The notes under the pieces were generated by a model, which saw only the letters and a list, made by a program, of their open reading frames with translations, searched no databases and was not told the origin of the DNA. Positions 47,004 to 53,259 of a stretch of DNA of 64,000 bases are shown one piece after another. This DNA is from Acinetobacter sp. LoGeW2-3. GTDB taxonomy: Bacteria; Pseudomonadota; Gammaproteobacteria; Pseudomonadales; Moraxellaceae. The translations under genes were made by a program, and so were the position numbers. Each line of letters opens with the position of its first letter. The stretch's first letter is position 1. The DNA lies in contig NZ_CP024011.1 in assembly GCF_002688565.1 (NCBI RefSeq), positions 1,798,001 to 1,862,000 of the forward strand. The letters are read 5' to 3'.

Positions 47004-48149
47004 TTAATTAGCCAACAGGTTAATCAGGATTTTTTCATAAATCTCAGCCAGTGGCTCGAGATCGGCAATATCGACATGCTCATTGATCTGGTGAATCGTT
47101 GCATTCAATACACCTAATTCAAGTACTTGCGCACCTGTAGGCGCAATAAAACGACCATCAGATGTACCGCCAGAAGTGGATAGTTCGGTTTCAGTACCAG
47201 TGACATCCCGAATCGCATCTTTAGCTGCATTTACCAAATCACCTACTGGGGTCAGGAATGGCAGACCTGATAAAGTCCATGAAATATCGTAATCGACGCC
47301 ATGACGATCCAGAATTTCTAAGGTACGTGCTTTTAATTCATCCGCTGTTACTTCAGTTGAATAACGCCAGTTGCACAGCAAATTCATGGTACCAGGAACA
47401 ACATTGGTAGCACCCGTACCGGCATTGATATTTGAAATCTGGAAAGAGGTCGCTGGGAAGTATTCATTACCATTATCCCAGACGGTTTCACACAGCTCAG
47501 CAATGGCTTTAGAGGCTGTATGAATTGGATTCACTGCCAGATGTGGATAAGCAACATGACCTTGTTTACCCTTAACCGTTAGGTTGGCATTCAATGAACC
47601 ACGACGACCATTTTTGACAATATCACCAAGTGTATTGGTACTTGAAGGTTCGCCCACCAGACACCAGGTGATTTTCTCATCACGTGCTTCCAAGGTCTCG
47701 ATAACTTTCACTGTGCCATTAATTGATGGGCCTTCTTCGTCAGAAGTAATCAGGTAAGCAATTGAACCTTTGTGATCTGGATATTTCTCAATAAAACGCT
47801 CAGTCGCCACTACCATCGCTGCCAAAGCAGTTTTCATATCTGCACTGCCACGACCATACAGCTTGCCATCACGAATTTCTGGCAGGAAAGGATCAGAATT
47901 CCACGCATCCAGATTGCCTGTAGGCACGACATCAGTATGCCCCGCAAAACAGAACACTGGACCTTCTGTACCTTTACGTGCCCAGATATTGTCCACATCT
48001 TCAAAGCGCATAGATTCGATGTTAAAACCTACCTTTTTCAAGCGTTCTGCCATAATGTTCTGGCAATCATGATCGACTGGAGTAACGGAAGGCTGACGTA
48101 ATAACTGCAGGCTTAAATCGAGAGTCGCGGAAGATGTCATAAGATTCAT
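47004..48149 (-). CDS. dapE: Succinyl-diaminopimelate desuccinylase
   Basis: A cytoplasmic zinc enzyme of 381 residues that releases succinate and LL-diaminopimelate in the lysine and peptidoglycan pathway. The M20 family features are visible: metal ligand His in [11 protein letters not shown] near residue 69, Asp in GRGSADMKT near residue 100, Glu in [11 protein letters not shown] near residues 134-140, and the C-terminal [15 protein letters not shown] and [12 protein letters not shown] second ATG at 48140 is also possible as start. The gene is on the minus strand and probably has a promoter in 48150-48215. Confidence 0.97.
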   Translation of the reverse strand: MNLMTSSATLDLSLQLLRQPSVTPVDHDCQNIMAERLKKVGFNIESMRFEDVDNIWARKGTEGPVFCFAGHTDVVPTGNLDAWNSDPFLPEIRDGKLYGRGSADMKTALAAMVVATERFIEKYPDHKGSIAYLITSDEEGPSINGTVKVIETLEARDEKITWCLVGEPSSTNTLGDIVKNGRRGSLNANLTVKGKQGHVAYPHLAVNPIHTASKAIAELCETVWDNGNEYFPATSFQISNINAGTGATNVVPGTMNLLCNWRYSTEVTADELKARTLEILDRHGVDYDISWTLSGLPFLTPVGDLVNAAKDAIRDVTGTETELSTSGGTSDGRFIAPTGAQVLELGVLNATIHQINEHVDIADLEPLAEIYEKILINLLAN

Positions 48150-48214
48150 TCGTAAATCGAGAATATTGTGTGCCCTATGATAGGCGAAGACACGGTAACT
48201 TGTGAATCACAGAC

Positions 48215-48246
48215 ATAAAAAAACCCTGACAATGACAGGGTTCTTT
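48215..48246 (-). terminator. Terminator of the entericidin-like gene
   Basis: AACCCTG (48222-48228) pairs with CAGGGTT (48236-48242), with an A-run on the left that becomes a T-run for a minus-strand transcript. Confidence 0.8.
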
Positions 48247-48262
48247 TACTAAAGCAATAAGA

Positions 48263-48412
48263 TTAGTTGCGGCGGATTTCATCAGAAGTTTTTTCTGCTG
48301 TACCAGTCACGGCTTCACCAGCTTTAGACACATCTTTACCAACGCCTTTCATGGTATTACAACCTGTAAGTACAAATGCCAAGATTAAAGAAGTAGCTAG
48401 AATTTTTTTCAT
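48263..48412 (-). CDS. Entericidin-like small lipoprotein (49 aa)
   Basis: A small gene on the minus strand. The ATG at 48412 is 6 bases from GGAG; two further ATG codons upstream in the same frame are too close to it. The product has a lipoprotein signal (ILATSLILAFVLTGC, Cys at residue 18) followed by NTMKGVGKDVSKAGEAVTGTAEK, the mark of the entericidin EcnA/EcnB family. Entericidins are small outer-envelope lipoproteins linked to stress response. A terminator follows. Confidence 0.85.
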   Translation of the reverse strand: MKKILATSLILAFVLTGCNTMKGVGKDVSKAGEAVTGTAEKTSDEIRRN

Positions 48413-48550
48413 CATCATCTCCGTATTATCAATAATAAAATTATTATGATGTGGGAGTTAGATTAGAAAATATACGACCGAAAAAATATGTGGTTTTCAT
48501 AGTTCTTCGGTAAATTAATGTAATAGTTATCAAATTTTTCCGTAAATGGC

Positions 48551-49399
48551 TTAGATCAGGGTTGGTATTCGGAACATATAGAAATCTCCCTTCAGCGCCG
48601 ATTTATATAAGCCATTGGTCCACCACTGTGGATAGTCACTGCTCATATGCAGGTTCGGATAGATCCATTCATGCCGTTGCAGGCGATAGAAACCTTTTTC
48701 TCGTGGTGGAATCTGATAGCCCCAGCTACCCATACGCCGTCTTGTGTTAACCCAGCTTGGTATTGATGCAGTATGATGAATGGGTAAATACAGCTGTCCC
48801 TTCAAAACACAGAAACGCTGATCAATTGGATAATCCAGCGCATCCTGAAACTGAAACTGCTTTTGAGTGAAATGTTTTAACTTACGGTTTAAGGTATCGC
48901 TGCGATTTAGTCCATACCAATGTGGCAGGCTAAAATCTGCTTCAGCCAGATAGTATTTTAAGGCAATTTCCCAGTGTTCGATTTGCCCAGTCGTTTTATT
49001 CAACAATAGAAAATCAAGCTCACCTAAAGTGCGAGGTCCATCAATTTTCTGAATGCTATGTCCAAGCAGAGTGTAGGGATGATAGGCATCATCCAGCAGC
49101 CAGAACCAGATTAACATTTCAAAACGTAGACCTAAACGGGTGCTTTTTAATTGTGCAACAAAATCTTCCAAAGCTTGTGGATTTTGATCCAGTTCCAATA
49201 GTCGAGGGTGATAATTTTCCAGATGCTGTTGCCAGATTTGATCAGGATGCAAATCAAACGTGTGCTCCAATTCGAGTTTAGTAGGCACTTGAGATAGGAT
49301 ATTGGGGCTGCCAACAGCAAATGCCAGCTGACGTACCAGCGGATGCTGATACTGTTGCCATGGTTCAATAAAATCCTGAGTCAGGCAGGGTACAGGCAT
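48551..49399 (-). CDS. DUF1853 family protein
   Basis: A 282-residue cytoplasmic-looking protein without membrane segments. The family-like segments are RLGLRFEMLIWFWLLDDAYHPYTLLGHSIQ and LGELDFLLLNKTTGQIEHWEIALKYYL near residues 110-170, which resemble the nuclease-like DUF1853 fold (Glu, Asp and the Glu-x-Lys-type arrangement in HWEIALKYYL). Function is not known. It is divergent from the DUF454 gene. Confidence 0.85.
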   Translation of the reverse strand: MPVPCLTQDFIEPWQQYQHPLVRQLAFAVGSPNILSQVPTKLELEHTFDLHPDQIWQQHLENYHPRLLELDQNPQALEDFVAQLKSTRLGLRFEMLIWFWLLDDAYHPYTLLGHSIQKIDGPRTLGELDFLLLNKTTGQIEHWEIALKYYLAEADFSLPHWYGLNRSDTLNRKLKHFTQKQFQFQDALDYPIDQRFCVLKGQLYLPIHHTASIPSWVNTRRRMGSWGYQIPPREKGFYRLQRHEWIYPNLHMSSDYPQWWTNGLYKSALKGDFYMFRIPTLI

Positions 49400-49487
49400 G
49401 AAGAGTCCTAGCTAAATGTGCAGAAATACAACGGATAATAATCAAAAACACTTTATACTACCCCAATTCCGAGCTTAGGGTTGCTGT

Positions 49488-49883
49488 ATGAAAGTGTTGT
49501 TGTGGCGAAGTCTGGTGGTCATTTTTGTGACATTGGGCTTTATAGGTGCAGTTTTGCCTGGCATGCCAACAACAGTTTTTCTGATTCTGGCTGCCTGGGC
49601 TGCCTCTAAAGGCTGGCCGCAGATGGATGAATGGTTGCTGAATCATCCCAAATATGGACCCACCTTACGCGACTGGCGTGCCAATGGTACCGTGCCACGT
49701 AAAGCCAAATGGTTTGCCAGTATCATGATGCTGATCAGTGGCATTATCATGCTATTTACCACTGCGCCGTTGGCTGTCAAAATCTTTACTGATCTGACCA
49801 TGCTGATTGTGGCGATCTGGTTATGGTGTCGCCCGGAACCCAAGCCAATATCTGAACAGCCTATACAGTCTGAAAGGGAATAA
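49488..49883 (+). CDS. DUF454 (YbaN-like) inner-membrane protein
   Basis: A 131-residue protein with three or four membrane segments. The N-terminal LGFIGAVLPGMPTTVFLILAAWAASKGWPQMDEWLLNHPKYG region is the signature of the DUF454/YbaN family. Its function is unknown. It is followed by the ElsL-like gene after 4 bases, so the two probably form an operon. Confidence 0.9.
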   Translation: MKVLLWRSLVVIFVTLGFIGAVLPGMPTTVFLILAAWAASKGWPQMDEWLLNHPKYGPTLRDWRANGTVPRKAKWFASIMMLISGIIMLFTTAPLAVKIFTDLTMLIVAIWLWCRPEPKPISEQPIQSERE

Positions 49884-49887
49884 ATAT

Positions 49888-50394
49888 ATGCAGCAATGGA
49901 ATGTAGAACAAGCCGATATTCTTGTAGATCTGGCTGCACAGAAGCTGTATTTACCTCGCTTTGCCAAAAGCTATTCAATTTCAACCGGTAAAAATGGCAG
50001 TGGGGAAGAGGAAAATAGTGGCAAAACGCCCCGAGGCTGGCACAAGGTTGCGGAAAAGATCGGTGCTGATACACCATTAAATAGTGTTTTCATTGCCCGT
50101 CATGCAACAGGAGAAGTTTATTCTGAAGCGCTGGCAGCAGAATTCCCCAATCGTGACTGGATTCTAACCCGAATTTTATGGCTCAGCGGTCTGGAAGAGG
50201 GCTTTAACTGTGGCGAAGGCTGCGATACTTACCGCCGTTATATCTATATTCATGGCACACCAGATACGGAACCGATGGGAATCCCGATGTCGCATGGCTG
50301 TATCCGTATGCGCAATACAGATCTGATCGAGCTGTTTGATTTAGTAAATGAAGAAGCCCTGGTTTATATCTCGGAACAGCCTTTAGAAAAATAA
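49888..50394 (+). CDS. elsL: ElsL-like cytoplasmic L,D-carboxypeptidase (YkuD fold)
   Basis: A 168-residue protein with the YkuD catalytic motif MSHGCIRMRNTDLIELFD near residues 131-148 and the family segment IYIHGTPDTEPMG. It lacks a signal peptide or membrane anchor, which is odd for an L,D-transpeptidase but is the feature of ElsL, the cytoplasmic L,D-carboxypeptidase that trims peptidoglycan recycling peptides in Acinetobacter. The start at 49888 is set by AAAGGGAA eight bases upstream; the longer frame to 49807 overlaps the DUF454 gene without support. The ElsL assignment is from family knowledge plus the absence of an export signal. Confidence 0.78.
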   Translation: MQQWNVEQADILVDLAAQKLYLPRFAKSYSISTGKNGSGEEENSGKTPRGWHKVAEKIGADTPLNSVFIARHATGEVYSEALAAEFPNRDWILTRILWLSGLEEGFNCGEGCDTYRRYIYIHGTPDTEPMGIPMSHGCIRMRNTDLIELFDLVNEEALVYISEQPLEK

Positions 50395-50937
50395 ATTCCT
50401 GTTAGGGTATCTTTGATTCTTATTTTAAAACTTTCACAAGAGTCGGAGTAGAAGGGAAGTAAAAAGAGATTTTTATTTCACCATTCACATTTAAATACGA
50501 GCTATTCGACCACTCTTAGCTATTATAGAAGCCATCATTTGCTTATTAGGGTAGCTATATTTCTTCATAAACATAAAAATATTGCGAAAATTAATCCTAT
50601 TTTCGAATAAAAATAATTTAGAAATGCATTTTTACATGATCACAACGTGTCATGAGATAAAGCTTTGTATACTATTTCGGCGAAATGGCAGCTTTTGGAC
50701 CATGTGGTGTAAAAAAGAAACGATCCAGTTCGCGATGAATACCGCTGTATGTAAGTTCGAGATTCACTAAATTTCGGTATAGACTTAAAAAATAAACAAA
50801 AAGTGTTGTTTTTTTTGACGATCAACCTATTTTTTAATCACTCGAACCTAAAAAGTGGAAAACATTCGGAAAAGCGTTTGACAGTCTGTGAAGATTCTCT
50901 ATAATGCACCTCATCAAGCGATGAAGTCGATTTGAAA
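50395..50937. other. Intergenic region upstream of the tRNA cluster
   Basis: No supported gene is seen in these 543 bases. Short frames within it have no ribosome binding site. The right end holds the tRNA promoter; the rest is AT-rich. Confidence 0.6.
50878..50905 (+). promoter_or_regulatory. Strong sigma-70 promoter of the tRNA cluster
   Basis: TTGACA (50878-50883) and TATAAT (50900-50905) are both perfect consensus boxes, 16 bases apart. They lie 33 bases before the first tRNA, as expected for a stable RNA promoter. Confidence 0.9.
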
Positions 50938-51013
50938 GGGCGCTTAGCTCAGTTGGTAGAGCGTCTGCCTTACAAGCAGAATGTCGGCGGTTCGATCCCG
51001 TCAGCGCCCACCA
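50938..51013 (+). tRNA. tRNA-Val (TAC), copy 1
   Basis: Complete cloverleaf of 76 bases including CCA. The acceptor ends are GGGCGCT and AGCGCCC, the anticodon loop is CTTACAA with anticodon TAC at 50971-50973, and the T-arm has GGTTCGATCC. Confidence 0.97.
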
Positions 51014-51042
51014 AGCTTCTTTCAAAGTTAAGATCTTTTAGT

Positions 51043-51119
51043 GCAGCGGTAGTTCAGTTGGTTAGAATACCGGCCTGTCACGCCGGGGGTCGCGGGTTCG
51101 AGTCCCGTCCGCTGCGCCA
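51043..51119 (+). tRNA. tRNA-Asp (GTC), copy 1
   Basis: 77 bases including encoded CCA. The anticodon loop CTGTCAC gives GTC (51077-51079); the T-arm is GGGTTCGAGTCCC. Confidence 0.97.
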
Positions 51120-51168
51120 CTTTAAGTTCTTGATGAATCGTTTGCCACAATAGCGACATTGTGTAAGT

Positions 51169-51245
51169 GCAGCGGTAGTTCAGTTGGTTAGAATACCGGC
51201 CTGTCACGCCGGGGGTCGCGGGTTCGAGTCCCGTCCGCTGCGCCA
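51169..51245 (+). tRNA. tRNA-Asp (GTC), copy 2
   Basis: Identical in sequence to the first Asp copy over its 77 bases by eye; CCA is encoded. It follows the first Asp gene directly, the only place where two Asp genes are adjacent. Confidence 0.97.
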
Positions 51246-51266
51246 TTTACATGATAGACCTTTTGA

Positions 51267-51342
51267 GGGCGCTTAGCTCAGTTGGTAGAGCGTCTGCCTT
51301 ACAAGCAGAATGTCGGCGGTTCGATCCCGTCAGCGCCCACCA
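51267..51342 (+). tRNA. tRNA-Val (TAC), copy 2
   Basis: Identical to Val copy 1 over 76 bases by eye, with encoded CCA and anticodon TAC. Confidence 0.97.
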
Positions 51343-51355
51343 GATTTTTTGTGAT

Positions 51356-51432
51356 GCAGCGGTAGTTCAGTTGGTTAGAATACCGGCCTGTCACGCCGGG
51401 GGTCGCGGGTTCGAGTCCCGTCCGCTGCGCCA
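51356..51432 (+). tRNA. tRNA-Asp (GTC), copy 3
   Basis: Same 77-base sequence as the other Asp copies; only 13 bases separate it from the preceding Val gene. Confidence 0.97.
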
Positions 51433-51462
51433 TCCTAAGAATCAAACAGTTTGACCCTTTAA

Positions 51463-51538
51463 GGGCGCTTAGCTCAGTTGGTAGAGCGTCTGCCTTACAA
51501 GCAGAATGTCGGCGGTTCGATCCCGTCAGCGCCCACCA
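51463..51538 (+). tRNA. tRNA-Val (TAC), copy 3
   Basis: Same 76-base sequence as the other Val copies, with encoded CCA. Confidence 0.97.
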
Positions 51539-51561
51539 TATCTTCTAAAGATATACGACAC

Positions 51562-51638
51562 GCAGCGGTAGTTCAGTTGGTTAGAATACCGGCCTGTCAC
51601 GCCGGGGGTCGCGGGTTCGAGTCCCGTCCGCTGCGCCA
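51562..51638 (+). tRNA. tRNA-Asp (GTC), copy 4
   Basis: Same 77-base sequence as the other Asp copies. It is followed by a 100-base spacer with a terminator-like hairpin. Confidence 0.97.
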
Positions 51639-51709
51639 TTTTTCATTCCCTGATGTGAAAAATGTGCTATCAAAGTCCAAGACTACGCGCTTCGCTTGTC
51701 TTGCATCAT

Positions 51710-51732
51710 AAAAAATAACGATGTTATTTTTT
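51710..51732 (+). terminator. Terminator-like hairpin before the last tRNA
   Basis: AAAAAATAAC (51710-51719) pairs perfectly with GTTATTTTTT (51723-51732) around GAT. It lies within the 102-base spacer between Asp copy 4 and Val copy 4, so the last gene may be partly uncoupled from the main transcript. The stem is AT-rich and weak. Confidence 0.6.
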
Positions 51733-51740
51733 ACTCTTCA

Positions 51741-51816
51741 GGGCGCTTAGCTCAGTTGGTAGAGCGTCTGCCTTACAAGCAGAATGTCGGCGGTTCGATC
51801 CCGTCAGCGCCCACCA
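51741..51816 (+). tRNA. tRNA-Val (TAC), copy 4
   Basis: Same 76-base sequence as the other Val copies. It comes 8 bases after a hairpin, without a clear promoter of its own. Confidence 0.97.
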
Positions 51817-51883
51817 TATTCTCTCTTGCTTAAAATCTCAATTTTCCATAAAATCTTAAGTCTATAATAATTTATAAGATTTC

Positions 51884-52351
51884 ATGGCTATGAGAAATCC
51901 ATATCAGCGCAAGGCCGCGTCTAAAACTCAAACTACTTCTTACGAACCTCAACAAATTTACAAACAGTTCATTGAAACCATTGTGGCCCAAGGCTGCATT
52001 TACGCACTTTATCAAGATGGCTGGGCACTTTGTGCAACGCCAACAGGTCAAAAAGCTTTTGCAACCTGGCAAAGTAAAGGTCTAGCAAAACTGCTGATCA
52101 AAGATAATTGGGAAAAGTATGAGATTCAGGAAATTACTTTCAAAGACTTTATTGAAAAAGTGATTCCTTTCCTGCGTGAAGAAAATACGGCCGTATCTCT
52201 CGATCTGACTCCCGAAGGGCAAAATATTCTGGTCGCGCCAGAAAAAATGCTGCTGGATATCAAGAATTATCTGTATCAAATCTATGTGCAGAAACCGGAA
52301 ATCTTTAAAAGCGGCAATATTCCATTGCCACGCCAAATCCGACTGCATTAA
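51884..52351 (+). CDS. DUF2750-like hypothetical protein
   Basis: A 155-residue soluble protein. The pattern QQIYKQFIETIVAQGCIYALYQDGWALCATPTGQKAFATWQSKGLAK, then a downstream FKDFIEKVIPFLREENTAVSLDLTPEGQNILVAPEKML, resembles the DUF2750 family. The role is unknown. It follows the tRNA cluster by 68 bases on the same strand. The ATG at 51884 has a weak ribosome binding site; ATG at 51890 is an alternative. Confidence 0.72.
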   Translation: MAMRNPYQRKAASKTQTTSYEPQQIYKQFIETIVAQGCIYALYQDGWALCATPTGQKAFATWQSKGLAKLLIKDNWEKYEIQEITFKDFIEKVIPFLREENTAVSLDLTPEGQNILVAPEKMLLDIKNYLYQIYVQKPEIFKSGNIPLPRQIRLH

Positions 52352-52374
52352 TTTTATCTTTAAACTAACTATTT

Positions 52375-53157
52375 TTAGTATTCATTTAGCAGCCAACCGC
52401 TAAGAAAAGCAAAATACTCGCGTAGCCATGAGTTATAGCGGATATATAGCGGGGTTTCTGCGCTAATACTAATCACTTGCGTATAGCCTTGATGCTTGGC
52501 AATAGCACGTGCACGAATGCTATGAAAGTCACTGGTCACAATGGTGATCGGGTCATTTAGGTTAATCTGATGCTGATTTAAAATCTTTTTAGAGTTCAGC
52601 AGATTCAGTTCAGTACTGGTGCTTTGGGCTTCCAGTTCAATCGGATTGCGAACAGCAGGATATGTTTGTTTAAAATAAGCCTGCATGATTTCAGCTTCAG
52701 TAGTTTTCTCTTTAAAACTTAAACCACCCGTCATAATGATCAAAGCTTTAGGATGGAATTGTGCGTATTCAGCTGCAGCATCCAGGCGCTTTTGTAGAGT
52801 TGGTGAGGGCTTGTTATTTTCACTGCCACTGCCTAAAACCAGAATTGCTTTGGTGGGCTGTTGGGTATTATCACTATTGATATTACATTGAATATAGCCA
52901 AAAAAGATCAAGACACTGGCGATCCATGCAAAAAATCCAGCCCACAACCATTTCCATAAGTTGGAACATAGCCTGGACTGCTGTTGCCATTGCTGGAAAT
53001 AGGGAAAGAATAGAGCATAAATGATCAGAAAAATGCCTATTACCAATGGCAACAGGATTCCAAGATGAATCTTGTCTTGCGAGAGTAGCCAGAGACTATC
53101 CGCGCTCAGTACAAGCCCGACAATGCCACTACTTAGGCGTTTATAAAAACCTGACAT
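52375..53157 (-). CDS. YdcF/ElyC/SanA family (DUF218) membrane protein
   Basis: A 260-residue protein with three N-terminal membrane segments (about residues 9-25, 30-52 and 67-90) and a C-terminal DUF218 domain. The domain core is AILVLGSGSENNKPSPTLQKRLDAAAEYA, then ALIIMTGGLSFKEKTTEAEIMQAYF and ITIVTSDFHSIRARAIAKHQGY. ElyC/SanA relatives act in envelope integrity. The substrate is unknown. It is convergent with the DUF2750 gene. Confidence 0.88.
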   Translation of the reverse strand: MSGFYKRLSSGIVGLVLSADSLWLLSQDKIHLGILLPLVIGIFLIIYALFFPYFQQWQQQSRLCSNLWKWLWAGFFAWIASVLIFFGYIQCNINSDNTQQPTKAILVLGSGSENNKPSPTLQKRLDAAAEYAQFHPKALIIMTGGLSFKEKTTEAEIMQAYFKQTYPAVRNPIELEAQSTSTELNLLNSKKILNQHQINLNDPITIVTSDFHSIRARAIAKHQGYTQVISISAETPLYIRYNSWLREYFAFLSGWLLNEY

Positions 53158-53212
53158 GAATGATCCTATTATTTTTAAATTTTATTGTAGATATTTCAGT
53201 TGAATAGACAAG

Positions 53213-53243
53213 AAAAAACCGGGCACAGATGCCCGGTTTTTCT
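53213..53243 (-). terminator. Terminator of the PepSY-flavodoxin reductase gene
   Basis: AAAACCGGGC pairs with GCCCGGTTTT around ACAGAT, with A- and T-runs on the two sides. It lies 17 bases past the minus-strand stop. Confidence 0.85.
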
Positions 53244-53259
53244 CAATCAGTTCAATTCA

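Noticed and set aside
50834..51711. Several short open frames of 60-80 codons on both strands in the tRNA region, with repeated peptides
   Set aside because: They are translations of tRNA genes; the repeated peptides arise from the identical tRNA copies.
50938..51816. Regularly repeated 76-77-base units that could be taken for a CRISPR array or tandem repeat
   Set aside because: Each unit folds as a complete tRNA with anticodon and CCA, and spacers are not of constant length.
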